From positions 1 to 36,239 of the forward strand of contig JABGUG010000048.1 in the NCBI GenBank assembly GCA_018646705.1: a stretch of DNA of 36,239 bases, read 5' to 3'. Source of the stretch: Candidatus Parcubacteria bacterium (GTDB taxonomy: Bacteria; Patescibacteriota; Patescibacteriia; Magasanikbacterales; UBA922). A program made the translations under genes and the position numbers. This document shows, piece by piece, positions 15,244-23,914 of this stretch. The notes below the pieces were generated by a model that saw only the letters and a list, made by a program, of their open reading frames with translations, was not told the DNA's origin and did no database searches. Each line of letters begins with the position of its first letter. Position 1 is the first letter of the stretch.

Positions 15244-17766
15244 ATGGATGCACAAAAACTCATTGACAACTTCTCCACTCACCTCAAAAATGTAATTGCA
15301 CGAGCTATTTCTCTAGCTTCACATTATGATTTAAAAAATGTAGAGCCTATACACTTGTTTCTTGCCCTGTCAGAAGAACAGGGTTGTGTTGCAGGAGAAA
15401 TTTTAAATAAATTTGATATTACACCAGAACTTATAAAAAATATTGCTTCATTAGACTCTATCCCTGTAAAAAAACTCGAGCCTACAAATTTACCAGAACT
15501 GAGCCAGGTGTCACGAAAAGTACTTGAAAAAGGATTAGTACTTGCTCATGACCAAGAACATACTTATGTAGGTACTGAACACCTACTCTTTGGTCTCATA
15601 CATGCGCAAAACAAAGAAATAACTAATGTATTTGTATCTCTTAGTATTGAATACGAACATATCAAAGAACAACTCGACATTTCATTTCAAAATACTACTA
15701 GATTCTCGCAAATGGGAGATGTGACAGAAATATTTGATAATATGGGAGACGCGCCATTGTCTGGATCCATGCCACCTCCCCCACCAGAGATGATGATGCC
15801 ATCACAAACAAAAGGAAACAAAAAAATAAGTGCTATCACGCAATTTACAACAAACCTAACCTCAAAACAAAGTCAAAATCAAATTGATCCTGTTGTAGGT
15901 CGCAACGATGAGATTGAGCGTATTATAAATATCTTGGCACGCAGAACAAAAAATAATCCTATTCTTGTTGGAGAACCAGGCGTGGGCAAAACAGCAATTG
16001 TAGAAGGTCTGGCAAAAAAAATCGCAGCAGGCGATGTGCCAGATGTTTTGAAACGTAAAAAAATATTATCACTTGATCTTACACTTCTAGTCGCAGGTAC
16101 TATTTATCGTGGAGAATTTGAAGCGCGTCTCAAACAAATCGTGGATGAGTGTGCAAATAATCCAAATTATATTTTGTTTATTGATGAATTACACAATATC
16201 ATTGGTGCTGGATCAAACCAAGGAACTATGGATGCAGCAAATATTTTGAAACCTGCACTAGCACGTGGTCAATTGCGCTGTATTGGTGCGACAACATATG
16301 ATGAATACAAAAAATATATAACAAGTGATCCAGCGCTCGAACGACGATTCCAAATGATTGATGTGGAAGAACCAAGTAATAAAGAAACGTTAAAAATTTT
16401 ACAAGGTATAAAAAAATATTATGAATCATTTCATAATGTTTCAATTACAAAAGGAGCATTGGAAGAAGCGCTTAGATTAAGCAATAAATATATTCATGAT
16501 AATTTTCAGCCAGACAAAACAATAGATTTGATTGATGAGGCTGCTAGTTCTGTAAAGACAGGAAAACAGACTGATGCAAATGATGCTAAACTTTTTGCAC
16601 TTGAAAAAAAACTAGAAGAATATGAAGAAGACAAAGAAAAAGCAATTTTACAAGAACGCCTAAAAGATGCTCTTGATCTCAAGAACAAAATACAAAAACT
16701 AAGTGCAAAAATAACTAATCTGAAAAAAACAACCCAAACCGTGTCTGAGTCGAAACTTCGTGTGACAGAAAAACATGTACGTAGTGTTTTGAGCAAAAAA
16801 ATGCACATAGATGAAACAATCCTCTCACAAAACGAATGGGAAAATTTAAAAACACTAGAAAAGAGATTGGGTAAATATATTGTGGGACAAAATCCTTCCA
16901 TACGTAACGTCATTGCATCACTCAAACGTGCACAACTTGGTATACAAAATAACAATAAACCGTTTGGTTCATTTCTTTTTGTAGGACCAAGCGGTGTAGG
17001 AAAAACTGAGCTTGCCAAACGTCTTGCGCAAGAACTTTATCATGACAGTCTAGCACTCATAAAATTAGATATGGGAGAATTTAGCGAGAGCCACAGTGTA
17101 TCAAAAATCCTTGGCTCCCCTGCTGGATATATTGGATACAAGGACAGGAACCCTTTCATAGAAAAACTAAAAAAACGACCGTATTGTGTACTTCTATTTG
17201 ACGAGATCGACAAAGCACATCCTGATGTTTCCAAGCTCCTCTTACAAATGCTCGATGAAGGGGAAATCTCTGACAGTAATGGACGAAAAATAAGTCTAAA
17301 ACATACCACTATAATTCTCACAACCAATATAGGTAATGAATTGTTTAAATCTCATGGTATTGGATTTGGTAATGAACTATCCAAGAAAAAAACTTCTCAT
17401 ACAGAATTTACAAAAAATATAACCGATAAACTAAAAGAAGTGCTAGGTAATGCACTTTTGAGTAGGATTGGAACTTTATGCATATTTAATGTACTAGAAA
17501 AGAAAGATATTGAAAAAATAATAAAACAACATATCGAACAAGTAAGTAAGCATTTCAAAAAAACGCAACAATTTAGCATTACGGCTGATTCATCTGCGTT
17601 AAACTCAATTATAAAAGAAACATCAAGTATTGATCTAGGTGCAAGAAATGTAGAAAAAAAAGTACAAGAATTGTTGCATGAGCTTGCTGTTGATATTTTG
17701 CAAGATAAAACAAAAAAAGAAAACTACAAACTAAGTCATGAAAAAAATACTTACAAATTTATATGA
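15244..17766 (+). CDS. clpC: ClpC-like AAA+ unfoldase
   Basis: 840 residues from the ATG at 15244; the longer TTG start at 15169 is rejected because it lies in the promoter. Residues 1 to about 150 are a double Clp N domain, followed by a Pro/Met-rich linker. AAA1 has Walker A GEPGVGKT (243-250) and Walker B FIDE (D314, E315), with LERRFQ as arginine-finger region. A short middle domain includes a UVR-like KDALDLKNKIQKL, as in ClpC and unlike the long ClpB coil. AAA2 has Walker A GPSGVGKT (581-588) and Walker B LFDE (D653, E654). The loop HGIGFG (I706-G707-F708) matches the IGF/VGF tripeptide by which Clp ATPases dock on ClpP. The usual NRIDE after AAA2 reads SRIGT, a divergence. No clpP is in the window. 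It overlaps the next gene by 4 bp. Confidence 0.93.
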   Translation: MDAQKLIDNFSTHLKNVIARAISLASHYDLKNVEPIHLFLALSEEQGCVAGEILNKFDITPELIKNIASLDSIPVKKLEPTNLPELSQVSRKVLEKGLVLAHDQEHTYVGTEHLLFGLIHAQNKEITNVFVSLSIEYEHIKEQLDISFQNTTRFSQMGDVTEIFDNMGDAPLSGSMPPPPPEMMMPSQTKGNKKISAITQFTTNLTSKQSQNQIDPVVGRNDEIERIINILARRTKNNPILVGEPGVGKTAIVEGLAKKIAAGDVPDVLKRKKILSLDLTLLVAGTIYRGEFEARLKQIVDECANNPNYILFIDELHNIIGAGSNQGTMDAANILKPALARGQLRCIGATTYDEYKKYITSDPALERRFQMIDVEEPSNKETLKILQGIKKYYESFHNVSITKGALEEALRLSNKYIHDNFQPDKTIDLIDEAASSVKTGKQTDANDAKLFALEKKLEEYEEDKEKAILQERLKDALDLKNKIQKLSAKITNLKKTTQTVSESKLRVTEKHVRSVLSKKMHIDETILSQNEWENLKTLEKRLGKYIVGQNPSIRNVIASLKRAQLGIQNNNKPFGSFLFVGPSGVGKTELAKRLAQELYHDSLALIKLDMGEFSESHSVSKILGSPAGYIGYKDRNPFIEKLKKRPYCVLLFDEIDKAHPDVSKLLLQMLDEGEISDSNGRKISLKHTTIILTTNIGNELFKSHGIGFGNELSKKKTSHTEFTKNITDKLKEVLGNALLSRIGTLCIFNVLEKKDIEKIIKQHIEQVSKHFKKTQQFSITADSSALNSIIKETSSIDLGARNVEKKVQELLHELAVDILQDKTKKENYKLSHEKNTYKFI

Positions 17767-18107
17767 GTGACTTAACAAAACAAAAACAATGGGCAACGCA
17801 GATGAACAAAGCCCGACATGCACAAACAAAGAAACGTTTACCTTTTTCTAAACTTGAATTAAATAAAATTGAACAACAAATAAAAAAATCAGAAAGAGAT
17901 TTCAAAAAACTAATAAGATCCAAAAATATACAAGAAATTCGTACTACTCTAGACTATATTATTAGTTTGCATGCGGACAAAACAGCCCTATGTATAAAAC
18001 GAGATGCAGAACTCTTAAATACAGACAACCTCGAACTAGTTAGTAGATCACATACAGAAACATACATAGAAAATTGTCAGGATCTCATTCGTAGTATCGA
18101 AAAATAA
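17763..18107 (+). CDS. Small helical protein coupled to ClpC-like unfoldase
   Basis: 114 residues, not recognised. It is basic in the N-terminal half (KARHAQTKKRLPFSKLELNK), with predicted long helices (IEQQIKKSERDFKKLIRSKN; ENCQDLIRSIEK) and no membrane segment or signal. The single cysteine pattern is unremarkable. Its ATG overlaps the clpC stop (ATGA, 17763-17766), which usually means coupled translation and often a shared complex. An adaptor or substrate-delivery role for the unfoldase is a reasonable guess from position only. Confidence 0.75.
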   Translation: MSDLTKQKQWATQMNKARHAQTKKRLPFSKLELNKIEQQIKKSERDFKKLIRSKNIQEIRTTLDYIISLHADKTALCIKRDAELLNTDNLELVSRSHTETYIENCQDLIRSIEK

Positions 18108-18111
18108 TATT

Positions 18112-20256
18112 ATGACAGGACAAGATGCTTTAAAAATATCAGATGTAATTGGTTTGGATGAAATACCTGACATAGTTGGTAATAAACTAAAAAAGTCAAT
18201 TGAAAAAAAAGGGCCTACTGCAACTCCTGTAGAGATTGAACAAACGGGTGATGAAGCGGCTGATGCAATGTCGCAAAATCATGAACTAGACATAGAGGGT
18301 GAAGCAGAAGGTGGATCAAATGTAATAAACTTAGATGATCATAGAAAGAAAAAAGGTGCAAAAACAGATGATCCAAACATATCTTCTCAAGATAGTGGAG
18401 AATCTATCGGACAAGAGGATACAGAACAAAATTTATCTGATGAAGACGAAGATGATTCACCATTCGGAATAGAAGACCGAGATTTTGGTGGACTGGGTAC
18501 TGGATCAGAAGATGAAGAAGAAGCAGAAAGTGATGAATCCCCTACTCAAGATGATGAAGAATCTAAACCAGAAGAAGTATCTGTAGAACAAGCACCTACA
18601 CAAAATCAAGACACAGAAAAACCAGATGAAGCTGAGGATACTGATAAGCCCCGTGGTCCTGCAAGTATGTGGGGTGACAAAGGTTGGCAACAAGCTGCAG
18701 ACTCACTTGGAGATGAGGATGATAAAGACAAAGAATCCAAAAAAGGACCGGAAGAAAAAGAAGTAGAACAAAAACCAGGTGACGAAAAAACAGCTAACAA
18801 ACCAAGCTCACCAGATTCTGGTAATAAAGATGAAGCCAAAAAAGGAGAGGAAGACCCAAATGAAAAAAAATCCACTGAAGACTCAGCACCTGAGACAGAA
18901 GGACAAGACTCTGATGATACAAACACTGGAGCAGAAAACGAAGATGATGATGAAGAAGAAGCAGCAGCAGAAGATGAAGATGAAGCAGGAAGCGATGAAT
19001 CCTCTACTCAAGGTGATGATGAAGAACCTAAAACAGGAGGATCTCCAGAAGATCAGCGCGCTGCGCCAGGAGAGCAAGGTGCTACATCTGGAGAGCAAGG
19101 CTCTGCGCCAGGAGAACAACCCACTGAACAAGGTGATGGTAAAGAATCACAGTCAAAAAATGAAGGAGATTCACAGCAAAATAAACATGATAAACCCCGT
19201 GGTCCTGCAAGTATGTGGGGTGACAAAGGTTGGCAACAGGCAGCTGATTCACTTGGTGATACAGACAAACCAGAAGAAGAAAAACCAGAAGAAGAATCTC
19301 CTAAAGAAGATACTGGAGAAAGAGGTTATGAAAAAGACGAAGATGACTCATCCCATGGTGTAGAAGATCAAGATTTCGGTGGTATGAATATGGGACCACA
19401 AGATGACGAAGATGAAGATGATGGCTATGGTGATGGTGACGGTGATAGTGACGATGGCGGTGGCAGTGACGGTGATAGTGACGATGGCAGTGGCAGTGGC
19501 GGTGGAGGCGATAGTGAGGATGAGAATGATGAGGATTCATCATTTGGTGCTGAAGACAAAGATTTTGGTGGTATGAATATGGGACCACAAGACGAAGATG
19601 AGGAGCAAGAGGAGGAAGAACAAAAAGAGAAAGAACAGGAGGAAGAAGAAGAGGAAGAGAAAGAAAAAAAGGAGGAAGAGGAGGAAGAACAAAAACAACA
19701 AGAACAAAAACAAAAACAGCAAGAAGAAGAACAAAAAAAGATAAAAGAACGAGGTGGTTTAACACAAACAGTGAATAGTATTAGACATAGAAGAAAAATA
19801 AAGTCGCTTGAAAAAGATATAAAAGATCTAGAAAAAATAGTAAAGCGAGCAAATAGAGAAATAGCAATGCTAAAGATGGAGAAGCTACCGCTCGTTATAG
19901 CTAAACGAGCAATTGAATTGGCTATTTTAGCACTGATAATTTTACAACTTATACTATATATCATAGTATTTATATTGTTTGTAACAATAATATTTTATTT
20001 TATTATTCCAATAGGACCATTTATACAAACGTATGTGATAGGTTTTATATCAGTAATTCGAAAAACACTGATGCGAGCACGTAAGGTAATAAATTCAAAC
20101 ATAAAAAAAATAGATAAAAAAATAAAAAAAGTTGAAAAAGGAAAAAAAACAGCTCAAAAGATGATCAAAGAAAAATCAATGCAAATACGAAAATTAATAA
20201 ATCAAAGTCTATTAGCCCCAAGAGGTAGAAATAACAATCAAAATAATTCTAAATAA
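18112..20256 (+). CDS. Giant acidic repeat protein with C-terminal membrane anchor
   Basis: 714 residues, no named family recognised. Residues 1 to about 565 are an extremely acidic, disordered chain of Glu, Asp, Ser, Lys and Gln, with a Gly/Asp/Ser stretch around 440-470. Two conserved modules stand out. Module A (PRGPASMWGDKGWQQAADSL) occurs identically at about 179-201 and 361-383. Module B (S-x-x-G-x-E-D-x-D-F-G-G) occurs three times, starting at residues 116, 413 and 476, the last two continuing MNMGPQD. Residues 570-600 are coiled coil, about 600-650 hold two long hydrophobic helices, and the basic tail (KKIDKKIKKVEKGKKTAQK) is again helical. The gene starts 4 bp after the coiled-coil gene. 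A tethered scaffold or brush with short binding motifs is the likeliest reading. Confidence 0.85.
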   Translation: MTGQDALKISDVIGLDEIPDIVGNKLKKSIEKKGPTATPVEIEQTGDEAADAMSQNHELDIEGEAEGGSNVINLDDHRKKKGAKTDDPNISSQDSGESIGQEDTEQNLSDEDEDDSPFGIEDRDFGGLGTGSEDEEEAESDESPTQDDEESKPEEVSVEQAPTQNQDTEKPDEAEDTDKPRGPASMWGDKGWQQAADSLGDEDDKDKESKKGPEEKEVEQKPGDEKTANKPSSPDSGNKDEAKKGEEDPNEKKSTEDSAPETEGQDSDDTNTGAENEDDDEEEAAAEDEDEAGSDESSTQGDDEEPKTGGSPEDQRAAPGEQGATSGEQGSAPGEQPTEQGDGKESQSKNEGDSQQNKHDKPRGPASMWGDKGWQQAADSLGDTDKPEEEKPEEESPKEDTGERGYEKDEDDSSHGVEDQDFGGMNMGPQDDEDEDDGYGDGDGDSDDGGGSDGDSDDGSGSGGGGDSEDENDEDSSFGAEDKDFGGMNMGPQDEDEEQEEEEQKEKEQEEEEEEEKEKKEEEEEEQKQQEQKQKQQEEEQKKIKERGGLTQTVNSIRHRRKIKSLEKDIKDLEKIVKRANREIAMLKMEKLPLVIAKRAIELAILALIILQLILYIIVFILFVTIIFYFIIPIGPFIQTYVIGFISVIRKTLMRARKVINSNIKKIDKKIKKVEKGKKTAQKMIKEKSMQIRKLINQSLLAPRGRNNNQNNSK
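18646..18714 (+). repeat. Module A, copy 1, in the acidic protein
   Basis: Encodes residues 179-201. It is matched at 19192-19260 (residues 361-383) with identical protein sequence. The first 44 bases from the CCCCGTGG onward are identical in DNA and the remainder differs mainly at silent sites, which points to a fairly recent internal duplication plus selection on the peptide. Confidence 0.9.
19192..19260 (+). repeat. Module A, copy 2, in the acidic protein
   Basis: Second copy of the tryptophan-containing peptide GPASMWGDKGWQQAADSLGD, residues 361-383, set in otherwise low-complexity acidic sequence. Confidence 0.9.
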
Positions 20257-20276
20257 TAAAAAATTAATTTTATTCT

Positions 20277-21533
20277 ATGGACAAAAAACGTATCATATAC
20301 ATGGTGTTATTTATTCTCGTATGTATCTTACTTGGATTTGCCATATATCGAGTATTTTTTTATAAACCAAAACCTATTTTAATACCCCTACCTGGGGTTG
20401 GTGAACCAGGTGAATTTCCTTCTGTAGGAGAAGGTAAAATACCAGGACAAGTCGTAACTCCCCCAGGAGAACTTCCCCCAAGTGGTGAAAGACCTGGAGT
20501 TCCTGGAGTTCCTACTACTGACGAAACAGGAGTTACACCAGGAGAAACACTCATACCCACAGGAAAAGAATTAGTGAAACGAATTACAGATGTGGATGTA
20601 GCAAATCTTTCAGGAGATGACAATGGTGGTGCACGATTTTATAATAGTCAGGATGGAAAATTTTATCATGTGAATGCTGCCGGCAATGTGGAACTTATGA
20701 ATGACAAAGTATTTTTTGGTGTAGATGATGTAACATGGTCACCAGCAAATAATGAATCTATAATTGAATATCCAGATGGGGCTAATACATATTTTAATTT
20801 TGACACAGGTGAACAAGTTACCTTGCCTACACATTGGGAAGAATTTACTTTTTCAAATGAAGGACAACAAGTCGCAGCAAAAAGTATGGGGCTCGACCCA
20901 AAAAACCGTTGGCTTATTACAAGTGATCCAAAAGGAAATAACATAAAACTTATAGAACCGATGGGAGAAAATGCATCAAAAGTAATTGTGGACTGGTCCC
21001 CTGCCAGACAAGTAGTAGCGCTTTCTGCAACAGGTGAATCAATTGGATCTGATCGTCAAGAAATTCTTTTGATAGGATTAAATCATGAAAACTATAAGTC
21101 CCTAACAGTAGAAGGACGTGGACTACAGTCACAGTGGTCACCTGAAGGATCAAAATTACTTCATAGCGTATATAATGGTCGTAATGATTATAAACCAGAA
21201 TTATGGATTGTTGATTCAACACCAGACACAGTTGGACAAAACAGAAAGCCACTAAGTGTAAACACATGGGCAGATAAATGCACCATGACAAATGAAAGAT
21301 TTGTATATTGTGGTGTACCAGACACATTAGAAACTGGAGCAGGATTTGCACCACAACTTGCAGATAATACACGTGATGATATATTTAAAATAGATACAGT
21401 TACAGGAATAAAAACAAAAATTGCACTTAATACTTATCATACAGTTGAATCTATTTTTACAAGCCAAGACGGAAAAATGCTATACTTTACTGATAAAAAC
21501 AAAAGTGGTGTATTTCAAATACCTATAAAATAA
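20277..21533 (+). CDS. Membrane-anchored protein with TolB/WD40-like repeats
   Basis: 418 residues. A single N-terminal helix (about 6-28, IYMVLFILVCILLGFAIYRV) is followed by a Pro/Gly-rich stalk to about residue 90 (PGVGEPGEFPSVGEGKIPG). A beta-rich domain then carries repeated strand motifs of PD40/TolB type: DVTWSPANNESIIEY, IVDWSPARQVVALSA, LQSQWSPEGSKLLHSV, TSQDGKMLYFTDK. WSP-x-G turns are the mark of such propellers. Topology puts the propeller outside the membrane. Position between the acidic tethered protein and the DsbA-like oxidoreductase suggests an envelope complex. No enzyme motif was seen. Confidence 0.8.
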   Translation: MDKKRIIYMVLFILVCILLGFAIYRVFFYKPKPILIPLPGVGEPGEFPSVGEGKIPGQVVTPPGELPPSGERPGVPGVPTTDETGVTPGETLIPTGKELVKRITDVDVANLSGDDNGGARFYNSQDGKFYHVNAAGNVELMNDKVFFGVDDVTWSPANNESIIEYPDGANTYFNFDTGEQVTLPTHWEEFTFSNEGQQVAAKSMGLDPKNRWLITSDPKGNNIKLIEPMGENASKVIVDWSPARQVVALSATGESIGSDRQEILLIGLNHENYKSLTVEGRGLQSQWSPEGSKLLHSVYNGRNDYKPELWIVDSTPDTVGQNRKPLSVNTWADKCTMTNERFVYCGVPDTLETGAGFAPQLADNTRDDIFKIDTVTGIKTKIALNTYHTVESIFTSQDGKMLYFTDKNKSGVFQIPIK

Positions 21534-21537
21534 AATT

Positions 21538-22188
21538 ATGCTTTCATCCAAAAAAATTATACTTGTATTTATTCCCGCTCTACTTTTTGTCATACTGGTC
21601 CTCTTTGTTCGTATTGTCCAATACGAACCTCTATTTCCAGATATTGATACAGAAGAATTGGCAAAAAAAAATACAGGAGAATTTATTATACCTATTCTCT
21701 CCCAAGATCCGGTTCTTGGAGATAGAAAATCACCTGTGACTATTATTGCGTTTGAGGATTTTTCTTGTCCAGCATGCCAACAACAAACTGCCATACTTGA
21801 TAATATTTTAAATGATTACGAAGGAAAAGTAAAAATTATTTGGAAAGGTCTTCCTGTTTCACAATTTCCATATCCATCAAAACTTGTTCACACATACGCA
21901 TATTGTGCCAATAAACAAGGAAAGTTCGAGGGTTTTAAAAATTATGCATTTACAAACTTCGCTAATTTGTCTGAAGCATCACTGGAACACATTGCAGAAG
22001 AAATAGAGCTAGACAATAAAAAACTTACTGAATGTCTTGAGGCAAGTGAAACTGAATTATATATTGAAAACACAAAGCAAATTGCTCAAATTTTAAATAT
22101 TCAAGCAGTGCCTACGTTCTTCATTAACAATAGGCAAATAAACCAACCAAGTACACAAGATGGTTGGAAAACACTGCTAAATTTATAA
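21538..22188 (+). CDS. DsbA-like thiol-disulfide oxidoreductase, membrane anchored
   Basis: 216 residues. An uncleaved-looking N-terminal helix (about 7-28) precedes a thioredoxin fold of the DsbA/Thioredoxin_4 type. The active site is FSCPACQQQ with C77 and C80, and the cis-proline loop is AVPTFF with P192. The sequence between them fits the helical insertion of DsbA-like proteins. The CPAC dipeptide differs from the CPHC of E. coli DsbA. It starts 4 bp after the propeller gene and ends 1 bp before a secreted protein with eight cysteines near its N-terminus, a plausible direct substrate. Confidence 0.92.
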   Translation: MLSSKKIILVFIPALLFVILVLFVRIVQYEPLFPDIDTEELAKKNTGEFIIPILSQDPVLGDRKSPVTIIAFEDFSCPACQQQTAILDNILNDYEGKVKIIWKGLPVSQFPYPSKLVHTYAYCANKQGKFEGFKNYAFTNFANLSEASLEHIAEEIELDNKKLTECLEASETELYIENTKQIAQILNIQAVPTFFINNRQINQPSTQDGWKTLLNL

Positions 22189-22189
22189 T

Positions 22190-23875
22190 ATGTGTATGCG
22201 CATGTATCAAAAAAAAATAAAATCCTTACTCCTTGTCTTTTTCTCGATTGTTGTACTCTCACCTCAAGTCACACTTGCACTTACTGATATTGGTGGGGCA
22301 TGTTCTGATAATTCAGACTGCACAACAACATATTGTAAAGATAGTGCATTAGAAAACGTTTCTAATGACGACTTTTGTGTATGTAAAACAGCAGTCCATT
22401 GCTCAGACAAATACAGTGGAGATCCAAGTGATTGGAAATGCACAGACGAAGATGATGATGTATTTTATGATCTTGATTATTGTGTAAAATTATCTACCAA
22501 TAAAGCAGAAGATCCTTTGGCTGGCAATTCAGATCAGGCAGTAAAAGACGCTATTAAAAAAATTGGCGCACCAGGAGTGAAAGATGCCATAACAGATTCA
22601 GAAGGTTCTGTACAACAATTTCATAATGAAATTGGAGACCTTCTTAAAACACCTCAACCAAAAATTACCATTCCAGGACTTAATTTTTCTGAAATAGATA
22701 TAAAAAGCATGGTTACAAAAGATCCTTCAGGAAATACATGGCTCAACATCCCATTTCTTGGTGAATATCTAAGTGTCGTATATAGATACTCAGTAATTGC
22801 TGTTAGTATTCTTGCTGTTATAGCCATAATAAATGTAGGAATTATTTGGACCATTCGTGGCGGCGGTTCAGAAGGTAAGCAAGAAGCACAAAAAAAACTA
22901 GCAATGGCGTTTATAGGCCTCCTTATTGCATCAATATCATATGCCCTCCTATATACTATAAATCCAGAATTAGTAAACTTTAGAAGTCTAAAAGTTTTAT
23001 ATGTAAAAGAAGAAGGAGTGATCCATGACCCTTCTGCTGACTCCAATACATTTGATGATATAAAACCACCTCCGTGCAAAGGACCAAATGATCCTTCTAA
23101 ATTCGCAGGATTTGGTGTAGACAATACAGGACCTATGGATGAATATGCCTGCGGAACAAGAGATCTAAATAAAGTTAGATTTTTGGTACTACACGAAGGT
23201 GGAAGAAATAATACTACTGCGGGAATACTTATAAAAAGACATCTTTCCACACATTATATAATTAAACGGGATGGTACAGTTTTGCAAACCGCAGGACTTG
23301 AAAAACGCGCAAGGCACGCTGGTGCCATAAATGCAGAATCTATTGGTGTTGATATTGAGATTGCTTCCGGATGTAGCACTGCGTATAAATGCTCAAAAGA
23401 TCCTTCTTGTGTGGCAAATTGTGTCTACACACCTGCACAATATGAATCAATTGGTAAACTTATAGACTTTGTATCAGCAAGAACAGCCATAAGTAGAAGT
23501 GACGCCCGTATCATAGGTCACTGTCAAGTTTCAGGGACAACTCATGGAGACCCCAGAAACTTTGATTGGAAATCTCTTGGATTTGACCCATGTAAGCACA
23601 GAAAAGATTGTGGAAAAAGTGGTGTAGGAGCATGTATAAAGTCATGGGGCAAAGGAAATGCATACGCTGGAGAAGTGGAAGATGATTCAAATCCTGAAGG
23701 ATGCTGTGTTATTTCAGAAGAAGGAATAGTTGTTAAGGCTCCAAAAAAGAAAAAAGATTGTGAGGCTATGAGCAACTTTGTAGATTTTGAAGAAATGTCA
23801 TGTCCCCTTCAAAAGACTGACGATAAAATAGAGGCAAGTGAAGGAGGTGAATTTGAAATGCCATTTTCACCTTAA
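22190..23875 (+). CDS. Secreted Cys-rich protein fusing a pilin-like helix pair to a peptidoglycan amidase
   Basis: 561 residues; Met1, Met3 or Met5 could be the start. A signal peptide (KKIKSLLLVFFSIVVLS, cleavage probably near VTLA) is followed by a region with eight cysteines (GGACSDNSDCTTTYC onwards). Residues 200-222 and 237-258 are hydrophobic helices joined by a glycine-rich basic loop (RGGGSEGKQEAQKKL) and ending YTINPELVNFRSLKVLYV, the layout of VirB2/TrbC-like pilins of CPR bacteria. Residues 328-470 are an Amidase_2/PGRP domain: zinc ligands H335 (LVLHEGG), H444 (IIGHCQ) and D454, ten residues later as in AmpD, plus STHYIIKRDG. A Cys-rich tail follows. It would cut the N-acetylmuramoyl-L-alanine bond. 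The family calls are good; the role is inferred. Confidence 0.85.
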   Translation: MCMRMYQKKIKSLLLVFFSIVVLSPQVTLALTDIGGACSDNSDCTTTYCKDSALENVSNDDFCVCKTAVHCSDKYSGDPSDWKCTDEDDDVFYDLDYCVKLSTNKAEDPLAGNSDQAVKDAIKKIGAPGVKDAITDSEGSVQQFHNEIGDLLKTPQPKITIPGLNFSEIDIKSMVTKDPSGNTWLNIPFLGEYLSVVYRYSVIAVSILAVIAIINVGIIWTIRGGGSEGKQEAQKKLAMAFIGLLIASISYALLYTINPELVNFRSLKVLYVKEEGVIHDPSADSNTFDDIKPPPCKGPNDPSKFAGFGVDNTGPMDEYACGTRDLNKVRFLVLHEGGRNNTTAGILIKRHLSTHYIIKRDGTVLQTAGLEKRARHAGAINAESIGVDIEIASGCSTAYKCSKDPSCVANCVYTPAQYESIGKLIDFVSARTAISRSDARIIGHCQVSGTTHGDPRNFDWKSLGFDPCKHRKDCGKSGVGACIKSWGKGNAYAGEVEDDSNPEGCCVISEEGIVVKAPKKKKDCEAMSNFVDFEEMSCPLQKTDDKIEASEGGEFEMPFSP

Positions 23876-23914
23876 TAATAAAAACCCTCTAACAAGGCAC
23901 AAACAAAATGTATT

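Noticed and set aside
19425-19520. Tandem GGTGAT-type repeats as a CRISPR or minisatellite
   Set aside because: They encode a Gly/Asp/Ser run in frame with the acidic protein and have no spacers.
18505-19964. Long minus-strand frames rich in Ser, Phe and His opposite the acidic gene
   Set aside because: They are the complement of GAA/GAT repeats, have no coherent domain, and overlap one another.
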